Assembly (NCBI GenBank): GCA_964034945.1
Contig: OZ035962.1
Span: forward strand, 98,538,784 to 98,602,783
Source: Chrysopilus asiliformis
Taxonomy: Eukaryota; Arthropoda; Insecta; Diptera; Rhagionidae
Direction of reading: 5' to 3'
Length of the DNA: 64,000 nucleotides
Shown here: positions 1 through 12,600 of the stretch, piece after piece
Position numbering within the stretch: position 1 is the stretch's first letter
Layout: each line of letters opens with the position of its first letter
Position numbers and translations under genes: made by a program
Notes under the pieces: model-generated
Database searches by the model: none
Told to the model about the DNA's origin: nothing
What the model saw: only the letters and a program-made list of their open reading frames with translations

Positions 1-752
1 ACATTTTAATAATTTCTAGGATTTTTGTTTTGTTACTTCTGTTACGCCTTAGCATCACCCTGGCTATATTTAAATATGATTTATTTAATATTTCTAGTGG
101 CGGAGAATTTTTATAACAACTTGTTTTAACTATCGGGCTATTGTTTTTGGTGTATTTTTCGATGACTATAATTCTTTTATAAATGCGTTATCGTGCCATT
201 TAATTGATTTAGTCAATAGAATTTTATTAAAATTTTGCAACAAATGTGCGATTGAGTAAAATCGCAATAATACTTTTCCTTTTAGTATAAAGTACGTTCT
301 GTAGTTACATCTTCCCTGGTTCAGTTTTCCAATAGCGTATTTATAAAATGCCTATTAAATTAATGTGTTGGTCCAAAATTTCTTCCAACATAGATTTAAA
401 AACGTTACAAAAATCCATGCCTTTGTAGTAAGTTGTGAAAAAATACCCGATCAAGAAATTTTTATTTTAAAGAATTAAACTAAGCTACCTCCTAGATCAA
501 TCCACCATTCATAAATTAAAAACAAAAACATAATAATAATACAAAATAACTTTTATTTACTTTGGTTCCTCCATTGTGAACTGACAGACGAAATGACATT
601 GAGCGACGCCTCGAACTGTGTCGCTGAACGAAAAGACGCGTCGCTAGAATGCTACGACGCGTCGCCATACACGATTGCTTTTCATAATGAAAGACGCAAT
701 TTCGTGTCTGCGTCGCGTTACACGATTAATGCCCTGAGTTCATGAAATCTTG

Positions 753-816
753 GGCAAGAGACGAAGTGGGAATGATGATACATTGGCAAGAGACGAAGTG
801 GGAATGATGATACAAT
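753..816. repeat. Two-copy 32-bp tandem duplication
   Basis: The 32-bp unit beginning GGCAAGAGACGAAGTGGG occurs twice head to tail, at 753 and 785, identical until the last few bases. It lies in non-coding DNA and has no recognised function. Confidence 0.85.
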
Positions 817-1412
817 TACAAGAAATGTCGAGGCGGTGGTGTCCCTAAAGAGTTAAATTTATATGAAAACTCGCTAACTGGGCTCCTCAGCGACACCAGC
901 GTCGTGCCTTTATTGTCTTTTTTGCTTGTATGGGAATCTAACCTCATTACCCATGAATCAAATTGTATTTGATTCATGCTCATTACCTATCGTTTTATGC
1001 AGTGAGTTCGTGACCACAGTGAAATTGTATACGACAACTCTCAACGGAATTGAGCTAAAGACTAGAAACAAACGTGTTTTTCGAAAAAATTAAACAGATA
1101 ATATTAAATGAGCAAAGCCATCCCATACAAATAATCAGTTTTTTTAAATAAACGGTTCGTTATATAGAAAAATGTGTGAAACAAAATTGGTTTTAGAATT
1201 CAATGTGATTTCACTTGCAAAAATTTAAAAAAAAACGCTTAGATTGCATGCATAGAATTAGAATTGCCATTAAAGTTTGCTCCGAAGTTCTCATGTAAAG
1301 CATTTGGCGATTGCTTCCTGGAAATTGTGCTTTATTATGTCAAAATTAATTGAATAAAATGAGATTTTAAAACTAAATCAGCTATCCTTTATTTTATTGA
1401 TTGTCCACATTG

Positions 1413-1500
1413 TCTACGCGTAGAGAATAGACTATTGTCTACAGTAATAGTCTACGCGTAGACAATGGTGTAGTCTACATCACGTAGACTACGCGGCACA
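1413..1500. repeat. Cluster of self-complementary GTCTACGCGTAGA motifs
   Basis: The palindromic motif TCTACGCGTAGA occurs twice, followed by a related GTAGACTACGC end, so the block can fold on itself. It may be a palindromic transposon remnant. No coding sequence is seen. Confidence 0.5.
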
Positions 1501-2430
1501 ACACTGGTTGCATCGAAGGCGACCGAAACAATAATGACAATGGGCCTTTCCACACGTGTATTCTTGCATCTGCGGATCGGGTTCTGATTGGTCAGTGACT
1601 AGTGGAGGGGGTTCTGCAAGTGATGAACGTTTGGGCGAAGTTCAAGAGTGACCAAAAGTTCTGCATGCACTAACACAAGTAAACAGCAATAAAAATTTTC
1701 CATGGGTGAAATTATGATTTCTCACACTACGATGCTTCTCTACTCACGTTGAAACCACAATGCCAATATTCGCACTCACACATAAAACTGACACAACAGC
1801 GTGTGGACTCGAACTGGTTGTCGTGATGTGTTGTCGTTACAACTGTGTGTGGAAATGCCCAATGGAACACATTCAGTGTGGCAATTTTCTCATTACAATT
1901 ATGAGCAATTTTCTGATTGCAATTATTTTTTCTACAATTATTACAAATTTTTTAAAAACCGGTTTTTTTTCGCATTTAAAATACGGACTCATTATTTTCA
2001 AAATAAAATTACTGTTGGAAAAATTGAAAACCGCTGTAATCAAAAATTGCACGGAATAAGTTACGCTTGACAAGCAATTTTGTTGTGAATGGGCTAGTCA
2101 AACGGCTCGTTTTAGCATAATCTAAGTGACTTTTTTTTTTTGAAATTCCTCGTTTGTCGTCCGCGCGCCTTAGTCCAGATTTTCTGCAAAAATAATGCAG
2201 TTTTCCTTCAAAATAGTATAATTAACTCGACACGACTAAAATGTTCGCCGCGCCTTTTGCAAAAACAACCGCAAAATGCGAATTTTAAATTCAAAGTGAT
2301 AATGCCGAGTGGGTTCTTGCGCTTGTGCAAGTTTTTTGACAACTTCAGTAGAAGAAAAGTGCAAAAATCTTTTGTTACAGTTTTGCTCCCATTCTCCTTG
2401 TTTCCCACAAATTCAATTTTTAGGAATTAA

Positions 2431-5400
2431 ATGGCTTTCCACCGTCGTTGCGGCAAGCGGATCACCCTAACAAACAACAACAGAACAGCAAACAGGAACA
2501 TCAGCGATTTCAATCATGGTTTGGTATTGAGTGCGGAGCCCTTAATCGATGAAGTGCTGTTTGAAGTTCGCATGGACGAAAAGGTAACCGCATCTTTGTT
2601 GTCTAGCGGGATAATCCCCAACTCAAATCTTTGATAATCTCAGAATCAGTCATGGAGCGGAAGCATTGAAATAGGAGTGACAATCGAGAATCCAGAAACG
2701 GTGGAGTTGCCCTCATGCGCCACAAAAATGAGACACGGCGGGACTTGGGTAATGTCTGGGATTAGTGTGCTGAAGGATGGCATGAGTTTGATCGAATTCT
2801 ACGGTACTGACCTAGACAAATTGGACGAAGGCGATCGTGTAGGCGTATTGAGAACTTCGAAGGGTGAATTAGTCTTCTATATAAACGGCGAATCACAGGG
2901 CGTAGCTGCTGTTAACATCCCTAAGCCAGTGTACGCCGTCGTGAATTTATACGGTCGCTGTGTTCAGGTGTCCATCTGTCCTTCAGATACCTTAGTAACA
3001 CTCAATTGCGCTATGCTGAATTTCGCAGAATTAATGGCAATTATTTTTTGTTTAGGAATATTCCTCGGAAACAACGCTAATCACACAAAATATCGACATT
3101 CCCATGTCTGTTGATGTGTCGGTGGTGACCTCAGCAAATCAGGCGTCCCAAAGTTCCAGCCAAATCGGTGAATATATCGACATGAACGACAGACTTAGAT
3201 TCCATACTCGATGCGGATCCTTGGTAAAACTCTCTACCAATTGTCGGACAGCAGAGCGACGAAGACCACTGGACGAATTCAACAATGGGGTCGTGATGAC
3301 GCATCGTCAGCTTCGAGACAACGAACTGTTCGAGATTCGCATTGATAAACTGGTGGACAAGTGGTCCGGCTCAATTGAAGTCGGTGTCACCACCCACAAT
3401 CCTTCTGCTTTGCACTTTCCGGCGACCATGACGAATATGCGCAGTGGGACAATAATGATGTCCGGCTGTGGTATCTTGACAAATGGGAAAGGCACCCGCC
3501 GCCAGTACGGAGAGTTCAATTTGGACGAGTTGAGGGAGGGCGATCGAGTGGGAATGATGAGAAAGTCTAACGGAAACCTCCACTACTACATTAACGGGCA
3601 GGATCAGGGCGTTGCAGCGACTAGGGTGGCACAGACGCTATGGGGCGTAATTGATCTCTACGGAATGACAATCAAGGTGACCATCGTCGACAGAGATGAG
3701 CGCGAACAGCAGAATTTAGTTACTAGACGCAACAATATGATGTCCATGCAAACCACAACCACTATCACCCACGACATTCCCGTTCTGAGTCCTGACATTG
3801 ATTGTGTTCAGAATAACGATCGATTGACCTTTCATCCGATTTGCGGATCACATGCGTCGGTTACGCACAGTGGGCGGACTGCTCTGAGGCCAAAGTAAGG
3901 GAGATTCAAATGAAATAAGCTTTCCAATTTGACGTTTTTCCTGTGTTTTCGTTTTAGCGCCTCTGATGATTTCAACAACGGAGTGGTTTTGACAAGACGT
4001 CCCTTGCGTCCAAATGAATTGTTCCAAGTCCGTCTGGAGCGTGTCGTGACCAAGTGGGCTGGTTCTATTGAAATGGGCGTTACGACGCACAGCGCACAAG
4101 AGTTGGACTTTCCATTTACAATGACGAATGTTCGGTACGTTAAAGTCTATTAACCCTTTCCCTTGCTTCGTTTTAATTGTGCGACTTTTCCAGATCCGGT
4201 ACTTGGATGATGACAGGCAACGGAGTAATGCACAACGGGATGACTGTAATTGAGCAGTATGGACAGAATTTAGACCGTTTACAGGTGGGCGATCGTGTAG
4301 GAGTTGTACGGAAGGACGATGGAACACTGCATTTCTGGGTCAATGGAGTTGACCAAGGGCCAGCGGCGACGAATGTCCCCGAACGCGTCTTCGGCGTAAT
4401 TGATTTATACGGACAGGCGGCCCAAGCTAGCATCGTTGACACTTCGGAATGTGGAAGTCCTGACACTGGAAACTCAACCATTTCGAATACGACGCTTTAC
4501 AGTGAGCCACCACTTCGTTTCCATTCCGTCCACGGGAAGAACGCTCGAATCTCGAATGGCGGACTAACTGCCAGTCGACCAAAAGCCCGAGCCGAATTCA
4601 ACGATGCGATTGTATTCAGCAACAGGCCACTGCGTCAGCGGGAACTCTTCGAAGTAGTGCTTGAGACCATGGTTGGCCACTGGAGTGGAAATATTGAGAT
4701 CGGCGTGACTGGCGTTCGACCCGATGATATTCAGATTACTGCGAACGCCACAGATTTGGAGTACGAGACGATTATAATGTGTGGTTCGGTGGTCTTCCAC
4801 AATCGTAAAACAATTCGCAATTACATGCCATTCGATTTGGACACTTTGACGGCTGGTACCAGGGTCGGCGTTATGCGAAATGGGGATGCAATTCATTTTT
4901 ATGTTGATGGAATTGACCAGGGCTCGGCTTGCGAATGTCGAATGCAAAATGTCTACGCCGTGATTGATCTTTACGGGCAGTGCGCCCAGGTCAGTATTAC
5001 ACTATCACAGCCGGATTTGAGGGCGCCATACGCAACCAGCGAGAATTCACAAAGTTTCCAGGCCACTTCAGTTATTCAGCCGGCACTGGAAACCAAACAT
5101 CGATGGACGTGCATTTCAGGCAATGTTTCGCTTTCACAAAACTGGACATTTGCTTCGAGATGTACAGGAGCGTCCGCTGCTTTGTCACGTTGTCTCGTCT
5201 TCTCCGAGCATCCTTTGGCCGTTGGATCGCCATTTGAAATTAAAATCACTGCCTACAACCCACTGTTTGCGGGTAATTTTTATAGATTTTCACATTGAAT
5301 TCAAATATTGATTTTTTTTTGGTATCTTCGTTGTTAGGCTGCTTAAATATCGGCTTAACAGATTTGAATCTCTCCGATGAACACGTACGAAAGAACATTC

Positions 5401-8400
5401 CTGTTAGTATTAAGCGGATCCCAGCGAATGTTTGGTACATTTCCGGTAATGAAGTTCGGCACAATTCGTCCCTCATTCAAAGATCGATGGCCTCAATTGA
5501 GTGGCTAAGAGTTGGCGATAGAATTGCCCTCGAATTAACACAGGCACGGACTCTTCGAATTCTACTAAACTCTGAGGATATGAACATCAATTTCCAAAAT
5601 GTTTCAAATGTAAGTAGAAACCCTTTCTGTAAGTCGAAATGTTTCTAAAACAGCTGCATTTCAGCTCATGTAGAAACTACTTATCAATACATCTGAGTAC
5701 CTCTAGGTAACAAAAAATCTACTTAGACGTTCTCGGAAGTGATAATAAGTAGTTTGCACATCAGTTTGGATTGCCGCTAAAGACCAAACCTTGTGAAAAA
5801 TCCCCTTTTTTGATCATAAAATGCATAGACAAATTTGAAACATCTATAATTCCCTCTTTCACGTTTTTAGGATGTTTACGTAGTTGCTGAACTGCAAGGC
5901 TCGACAATGGCAGTTCAAGTGATTTCATCCCAAGGTCCTACTTCGCCGCTCCGTCCATGTAGTCTTCGGCTACAGGATTCACTGGAGTTCGGTGTTGATC
6001 CACTCAACAAACAGGACTCGATGCTGGAATCCATTGACTCCGAATCACTCACATTTGAATTCTCTGATTTTCATGGGAAGAATATTAAATTGCTGGACGA
6101 CAGACGTAGCGCCATGCGAGTTCAATCGTACAATCACGCTATGGTTTACATAACAAAGCCGCTGTGCAAGGGCCATAGTGTCAGTGTAAGTAACTCTTGA
6201 GAAAAATTTGTGAAGATGGCTTTTTTTTCGTTGATTTATTGAGGTGCTTATAAAGAGGGGTGAAAGGCATTCTGATAGCGAGTTTTTTTTTGGTCAGTCT
6301 ATCAATCGCAGACCGATAACTTCTGGACGGTTAGCTGAAGTTAGTAAAAATTGGATGTAGATTTCAAGAACGTAAATAATTTTACTCATTTGTGGAGTAA
6401 ACTTTGCAAGAACGAAAACTACAAAAGAGCCAGTGAAGAATTTTGACAATAGTGGGCAAATTTAAATGAAATGTTGAAGGAATAATTTTGTGTTATTCGA
6501 AGGCCGAGAAATAAAATAAGAACGCAAGCTAAGATTTAAAAAATCAAGAGAAAAATTCTGGCGGCAAACCAAACATATTTTTTTGTTTCCCCAAGAATAA
6601 AAGACTAATAAAACACTAAAATAAAGCTCCGTAGATGTAAAACAAGCATTAAACCTGTGCCAAAGTACAGTGAAACCTCGGTTCGTGAACTTAACCCGGT
6701 CCCGAAGATCGTTCATACATCAAAGCGTTGACGAACCCAGTTTCCACTTTACTAGCAATAAAAGTTTTCCCTTCATACAAAATAGGGTGGCTGGAAGCGA
6801 TTTCATTTGAGGGCTATCCGGTGGTCATGAATTATGAACACCCCTTGCCCGTTTGAAAAAGATTAGTGTTCTGTGAAAGAAACCCCAGTACCGTCGCCGT
6901 TGATCATCACCATTTCCCCCAGCATTTATATTAGGATGCAGGTTTTGCACACATATTCATCCTTTTTGCCTTTCATTGACTAAATTTTGTTTATCCTATC
7001 TCCCCTGCCACTAAAAGTTACAATCATTATTAACTTTTCAGATAAAAATTGATCAAATAAACAGCAAATGGAAAGGAACGATGGGTGTTGGTGCTATCGG
7101 AATGTGTCCACAAGTCAACAATTTCCAATTTCCTTCGTCAATTATGCTATGTAAGCGTCCTTGTTGGGTTACCACACACGATTACATCAATATTAATGGA
7201 AGTAAGATATCATCAAAGTATGCCGAGGCCTTAGAGCAAATTCAACCAGGAACAGTGATTACTATGTCGTTATCTCATGCAGGAACATTATGTAAAATAT
7301 TTTTAATTATTTTATTTTACAAAATTAATCAATTTCTACATGATAATTCACCAGCATTAATAGTGGGTCAATCGAATTTAGAAGAGTTTGCAGCTGGCTT
7401 ACCAAACCATGTATTCCCAGTATTCGATTTGTATGGTAAATGTGAAAAAATCTCAATTATCAATGGTGAACTACGAAATGGTACGCCAATTATTGAGGAG
7501 GTCTCCTTCAATAACGATCAACTCATGGAGGCTGAAGGAAATGTACCGCAATGCGAAAAGGCGGACCTGGAGGTTCATGAAAAAGAAACAGATCTGCCGA
7601 ATGGTGGTGGCCTCGCTGTTGCCTCGTCGTCCTCTGCAATGTAATGTTCTTTATTCATTCACTAATTGATTGAGTTTTTTTATTCAATTTTGCAATTTTA
7701 GGAATCGCTCTGTAATGGAAAGCATGTCCGAAAATCTTCTGATGAATATTTCCATTAAGAACAGATCAATGGAAGCCAAAAACGATGCAAATTCTTCCTC
7801 ATGGTGAGTTGAGTTGAAAATTTCTAGTGCCCGCTTAGTTGTACGCCAAATTTGTTCCGAAAAAATGTATTGCTACTAAGTGAGGGACAAAAAGTCTCGG
7901 AAATATTTTTTGTAAATGTTAATTTTCGTTCCAGTTGTCTTAGAGAATCACTTCAACTTCAGCACACAACCAATCTAAATATTCAACGTAGCCAAAGCAC
8001 ACAGAGATTTAACAATTACGCATCATCCTCATCAGCTAACAACGACACAAATAAAGAGCAAGTGGATTTACCATGCGAGGACATCGTATCTTCGACGGCC
8101 CCACCAATAACGTCGAATGGAAATGTCAGCAGTGCTAGTAGCGCGCCAATTGGTGGGCCTTCAACGGCATCTTGCGACAACAACAACAGGGAGAATTTCA
8201 TAGAATATTCACCGGAATATAACGATGACAACCACACCATGTTAGACACCTCCAATGACCAGTCAAACCAACAGATTCTCGATTCAAATCAGATCAGTGA
8301 AAATGTCGATTCCTCAATTGAGGACGTGACACGACAGTTTTCCGAAGCACAAATTGACACACAAATGATGTTGAGCTGTGCGATTGATTATTCAGCGATA

Positions 8401-9081
8401 GCGAATGCGGAAAAGCGGGATTGTGACTTCTCGAAATTGGTGTGCGGCTTCAAAAGAACCCTTGTCCTGCCCGAGATATTCTTCTGCAATGACCCACCTC
8501 TCTGCTTCTGCTCCGGTTGCCATGCAACGCCTGGTGGTCCGCTCAATGGTTGGGTTCGATTTCTTCTTAATCAACAGGCGATTAACTGCCGCAGCGGTAG
8601 TAGTAGTAGTACTAGTAAACACGATTCAGAATCATCTGATTGGATAACAGCCTATTATGTGACTCGCGTTGATAAAATCAGATCCATTCTAGATCATGGC
8701 CAACCGCTTCCAATTGAAGCTGCCCGCGAAGCATGTTCGGGAACTAGTCAAAAGGATGAGCCGGGAATGCATTTAGTTCTGAATTACACACTAACTGGCT
8801 TACCCAAAATGCAAAACTGCTTCGCCCATCGGTATATCTCCGGTCAAGTTGGTTACACGATCGAAACAGCATTCGAGGTGCACGTCCGGCGGCAGGCTGT
8901 GTCAATGCAGGTGAGCGAAGAGCCTGATCGGGACATCGATGAGGATCAACAGGGTGCGGCTGCATTGCCAAAGAAAAGGCTCGTGTGGACGACAAAAGAG
9001 GCTGGAGCTTGTATACTGAAAGCATTGCTACTTAAATTGGATCCGGTGGAGGGAATCTCCGATGATCAAATTAATCCATAA
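2431..9081 (+). CDS. Neurl4: Neuralized-like protein 4 (six NHR domains), 11 exons
   Basis: The inferred coding exons are 2431-2583, 2644-2994, 3056-3894, 3958-4134, 4194-5272, 5338-5609, 5871-6185, 7042-7291, 7355-7640, 7702-7803 and 7935-9081. They join in phase to 1,656 codons plus a stop; human NEURL4 is of similar size. The start ATG follows an in-frame TAA. Six NHR repeats are visible, starting near residues 1, 190, 425, 610, 800 and 1015. They share the pattern FH..G....L...RTA....FN.GVV, WSGSIE.GVT, GDRVG and DLYG. Repeats 5 and 6 are degenerate. The C-terminal part has a Ser/Asn-rich linker, then a conserved domain with the cysteine cluster [10 protein letters not shown] near residue 1457. 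NEURL4 proteins act with the HERC2 ubiquitin ligase and at centrioles; the Drosophila orthologue is bluestreak. Function here is inferred from the family. Confidence 0.93.
6186..7041 (+). other. 856-bp intron of the NEURL4-like gene
   Basis: This is the longest intron of the gene. It is AT-rich and carries a sequence starting ACAGTGAAACCTCGGTTCG near 6667, which resembles the end of a pogo/Tigger-type DNA transposon. No coding sequence is seen in it. Confidence 0.5.
7292..7354 (+). other. 63-bp in-frame intron inside NHR domain 6
   Basis: The interval begins GTAAAATA and ends TTCACCAG. It is 63 bp long and has no stop, so the frame stays open if it is retained. Splicing gives AGTLSLIVGQS, which fits the NHR consensus for a strand leading to the DLYG motif. 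Retention inserts 21 mostly hydrophobic residues encoded by very AT-rich DNA. Splicing is therefore preferred; retention as an isoform cannot be excluded. Confidence 0.7.
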
Positions 9082-9502
9082 ATTATTAAGTGAAAGTCTT
9101 TCTTTTGTATAACTTATTTATGTAATTATGAAAAAAAAAATTGAAAGGATTTTTTTTTTGTGTGTAGTCAAAATATAGTCAAATATCTGAAACTGAAGTT
9201 TGCATTTTGATTATTGATTTTAATGAAACCTAATAATTTATTCACAAATTCCGTTAGTACGTAGATTTTGTATAAGAAAGTCATGGGCTGTATACCTCAG
9301 AAGTTTATTAAAAAAAAGTTGGGATTACCGAGAAATCACACCACAATTGAACCAATTTTTGTAGTTAAAAACTTTATTGAATTTTGCAAAACTGATCAAC
9401 CCTGCACCGGCTGGCCATTTGAGTTTTGCTGAACATGCAATATATATTGCTATTGTTGCCGATCGAAGCGAAATTTCATAGTTTTACAAAAGCTGAGAGA
9501 CA

Positions 9503-12500
9503 ATGAAGTTCGAAATCTTGAGCATTTATTTATTTATTTCCCTGGTTAAGTTATCTTTTTGCTGGGATTTATCGTTTTTGGGAATATCCAGCACATATGA
9601 ATTGCTCCACGTTTCATTATATTACACGAAGGCGTTTATTTGCATAAAAAATTTAAACAACACACGGTAAGATAAAAAGAATAAATGCATCAGACATTTT
9701 CATCAAGTAGAAAAAAAACGTATTTTATGTATCGAGACTTTTCGTTTAAAATAATTTTTTAAAAAAAATAGGCAACAAAAGTTCTAGTTTAGAAATTAAA
9801 AGTTCGGGTTTAAAAGTTTTTAACTCTAGTTTTAAAAAACTTCCTTGATAAAAAAAAATGGGTGAAAAAATCCGAGATGAAAAAGAAAATCTGGCCAATG
9901 AAACGTATTTATGTTACCGTTTAAGAAAAGCTGCAATTGCCAGGGGGCAAGCTTCAAATAAATATGTGGTGGAACAGACAGAATTTTGATAGACATTTTT
10001 GCATGAGGAAGGCGGAAAAAGTAGCTCTGATTGCATTTTGATGTATGGAATAGTTATGCGAAATCATATTCAACAGTTTTTGCCTTTATAAATTTTTCGA
10101 TAAGACAGTTTTTTTAGAAAATTGCAAAACCCTATTTAATTTGTATGTGGGAAAAGGAAGAAAGGAAAGGTTCGATTTTGTCCTATTAAACTTTGCTATA
10201 GTGAGAAATGCATTTGTACAAAATTTCAAATCTCTATCTCAATTCGTTCGAGTTATTGTGTTAAATGGGCAGATAGAGATACGGACATGTGAAAATCAAA
10301 ATCTTTTATCATCCTAAATTCCTTTTTTTTTTTTGTTGGACGACTATTTCCATGCGTTTCAAATGGTATATACTAAATCTGATATTTCTTACGAAAAAAC
10401 TACAGAGAATAATTTCAAACAATTTGCGGAAATATATAGCTTCACTTTTTAATAAAAATACCTCGAGAAAGAATAAAGATAGTAATAACGAAATTGTGGG
10501 AATTTTTTTATTTAATCTATAACTAGAATTACCAAAAAATCGTAAGTTTCCGAAAGTAGTGGAACGACGGTACTAAACTTCATATAAAACATAACAAAAG
10601 CTATAATTGCCAATCTGGCAATTATTGAAAACCTGTATGGTGATATTCGTATCAAAATTCGAACAGTTGTACCAAAATTCCACTTTGAAGTCAAACTTTC
10701 CAAAAAGATTTTTTTAAAATTTATTCCAATCGGATTTTGATGTATGGGAGTTTTATGTAGAATATTCACCGGAATATAACGATGACAACCACACCATGTT
10801 AGACACCTCCAATGACCAGTCAAACCAACAGATTCTCGATCTCATATCCTAAATAACTTTTGTTCTTGGACTTTTTTGATAAGATGCACAGTTTTTGAGA
10901 TATTCGCAAAAATCGTTTTCGTTCGTATGGGGGGTGCCCCCCCCCCCCCCTAATGGTCCATTTTTGCCCATTAACGAACTTAGCCTCGCATTTTACGAAA
11001 AACGGATCTGCGCTATTTCAAGTCTCTAGCTCAATCCGTGCGCCCGCAATCCGCGCCACAGACAGACGGACGGACAGACAGACAGACAGACAGACGGACG
11101 GACATGGAAAATTCAATTTTTTTATCATTCTAAACACACTGGTGTAATTCATTTTTGTGTGTGATGACGGGATCTTGGCGTTACAAACGGTAAAGCAAAG
11201 TTAATATACCCTTTGGTTTCACCATACGGGTATAAAAATGAGTCGGTGTCTGTCTGTTCCTCTTTCACGCAAAAACGGCTGAACCGATTGACTTGAAATT
11301 TGGCATGAGTGTCTGTGGTAGTTCTGGTTCCAACAAAGTCATACGGAAAAGTAGCGCGAGGGCTGGGGGAGTAAGGGGAGGGGGTAAAGTGATCTCGAAA
11401 CTTAGCTCTTCCTCTATGTTACCCTTTCGCGGGGAAACTACCGAGCCGATTGGCCTGAAGTTTAGCTCCAACATAGACCATAAAAAAAATAAAAAATAAA
11501 AATTTGAAAAAACTTAACCCGGCAACGACGGGTATGCAAGCTAGTATTTTATAAATAGAGTACTTTCTATACTATATCCATCGTACTGCAAATAAGAAAG
11601 AAAAAAATTGGAATATCTTAAAAAATGTCTTGTTTAGAACATGCTTCGATATTTACATGTTTTTGTTTTTTTTTAACTATCCCATCAGTGTAATTGAAAC
11701 CACTTGGCCAGAAGACTTACTTCCCAGCCCACCGAAATACTTTCCCAGTCTTCAGCAATTTTCCCAAAACTATTCGAATGAAACGAATTGCAGTAAAATT
11801 TTAAGAGCGGTTTCAACTGATATCGATAGGAAGTGGCAATTGTGGATACTGGATGCCGGAAATAAATTTTGTCCATCAAAAGTCATCGTGTACAGTTTGC
11901 ATAGGGGAAATAAGGAGGTAAATTGCCGAATCACCCTTAAATTTTAATTGTATAAATAATAAATTCAAAATTAAATAAATTCCAGATTTTTACTTCAGAT
12001 TTGGGTGGAATAAAAAGTGGAAATGTGAAAGACATCAAATTAAATCCATCAAATAAAAACAATATAGCTTTTGTAACACTAAACGATGGCAACAATTTAC
12101 TAGTTTTTAATTCTAGTAATATGGAATGGCGTGAAATTCAAGTTTTAACTGGAGACTATTTCAACAAGAAGAAATTGCATGTGAACGATGTAGCTTTTGA
12201 TAAGACCAACAAAGTATTATTTATGACCGACGAAGAGGGTAATTTCGCTGTCGCAGAATTTGGAGATTTTAATTATGAAACGAGTAACGTTTATGCAAAA
12301 TCCTTGGGCAGACTTCTCGATAGACCGAAAAATTTAATAGTCGATCCTAACGGGTTTTTGTATTGCATTTTGCCGCGATATGGAGCCGTTATTCGTTGGA
12401 ATCCGGAGAATCTTTTAACGGCCGAAGGTTACGATATCCTCGCCCTCCGATCAAAATCAATTCAGCAAATTATTTTCGGTATCAGTGGATCCATATGGAT

Positions 12501-12600
12501 AGTTCATGAAAAATCGCAAGAGTCAACCGATCATTGCGCCAGGATTTTGCTTAATTATTCTAGAAAAACCGAAATTGATGAATTTGACATTTATATTTAA
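9503..12600 (+). CDS. Secreted yellow/major royal jelly family protein, 3 exons
   Basis: The inferred exons are 9503-9666, 11689-11917 and 11986-12600 (335 aa). All three join in phase. Residues 1-20 (MKFEILSIYLFISLVKLSFC) form a signal peptide. The text then follows the yellow/MRJP order: KAFICIKNL (compare the family's AFLALPR), TWPEDLLPSPP, a Cys with CSKILRAVSTDID, the hallmark LWILDAGNKFCPSKV, a TSDLGG strand, VNDVAFDKTNKVLFMTDEEG, RPKNLIVDPNGFLYC, AVIRWNPEN and SIWIVHEKS. The length is short for the family, which is usually above 400 aa, and the sequence is divergent, so the orthology to a particular yellow gene is not assigned. Family members are secreted beta-propellers; some act in pigmentation. 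The polyadenylation signal AATAAA lies just after the stop at about 12672. Confidence 0.78.
10560..11234 (-). mobile_element. DINE/Helentron-like non-autonomous repeat, copy 1
   Basis: Read on the minus strand, it begins with ATACCCGTATGGTGAAACC and AAGGGTATATTAAC, then a CGTCCGTC/CTGT microsatellite, a CGCGGATTGCGGGCGCA block, a long C run (G on the minus strand), and ends near an ATTGCCAGATTGGCAATTATAG hairpin. Two other copies lie at 52028-52615 and 61733-62300. The order (ATACCC..GGGTATA start, then a GTCY microsatellite) resembles DINE-1/Helentron-associated elements of flies; that link is inference. This copy is interrupted by a fragment of NEURL4 exon DNA (see 10758-10840). Confidence 0.75.
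10758..10840 (+). repeat. Exact 83-bp copy of a NEURL4 exon segment inside a transposon
   Basis: By eye, bases 10758-10840 are identical to 8201-8283 in the last exon of the NEURL4-like gene, in the same orientation. The uninterrupted copies of the host repeat at 52028-52615 and 61733-62300 show the empty site. The insertion adds about 79 bp. TAGAAT is shared at the left junction and two extra bases lie at the right junction. Confidence 0.95.
11228..11544 (+). mobile_element. Helitron-like non-autonomous element, copy A
   Basis: It starts near ATAAAAATGAGTCGGTGTCTG, contains TTTCACGCAAAAACGGCTGA and GGGGAAACTACCGAGCCG, and ends with the hairpin ACCCGGCAACGACGGGT, seven bases, then CTAG. A 3' hairpin followed by a CTRR end is the Helitron signature. 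Copies in the same window are at 53379-53698 (minus) and 55089-55428 (plus), with partial copies at 55985-56415. Confidence 0.75.

Larger units (their letters stand above)
1..2430. other. Upstream non-coding region of the NEURL4-like gene
   Basis: I see no supportable gene here. The region is AT-rich, with a GC-richer block at about 595-725 that repeats the motif GACGCGTCG. A splice-acceptor-like pyrimidine run ending in TTTTTAG lies just before 2424, so part of this stretch may be promoter, 5' UTR exon and first intron of the gene that starts at 2431. Short open frames near 1760-2430 lack splice support or protein-like composition. Confidence 0.5.
9667..11688 (+). other. 2-kb first intron of the yellow-like gene, filled with repeats
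   Basis: The intron starts GTAAGA and ends CCCATCAG. At 10140-10400 it holds a degenerate copy of the repeat family also seen at 56880-57080 and 58240-58430. A better copy of a related repeat lies at 10560-11234 and a Helitron-like element at 11228-11544. All are annotated separately. No gene is seen inside. Confidence 0.7.

Noticed and set aside
1760..2430. Open frames of 66-99 codons upstream of NEURL4
   Set aside because: AT-rich, without conserved motifs, and overlapping on both strands. An in-frame TAA directly precedes the NEURL4 ATG.
10953..11147. Open frames with RATDRRTDRQTDRQTDG runs in the DINE-like copies
   Set aside because: Translations of the CTGT/CCGT microsatellite and its flanks; the same frames recur in each repeat copy and do not form a protein.
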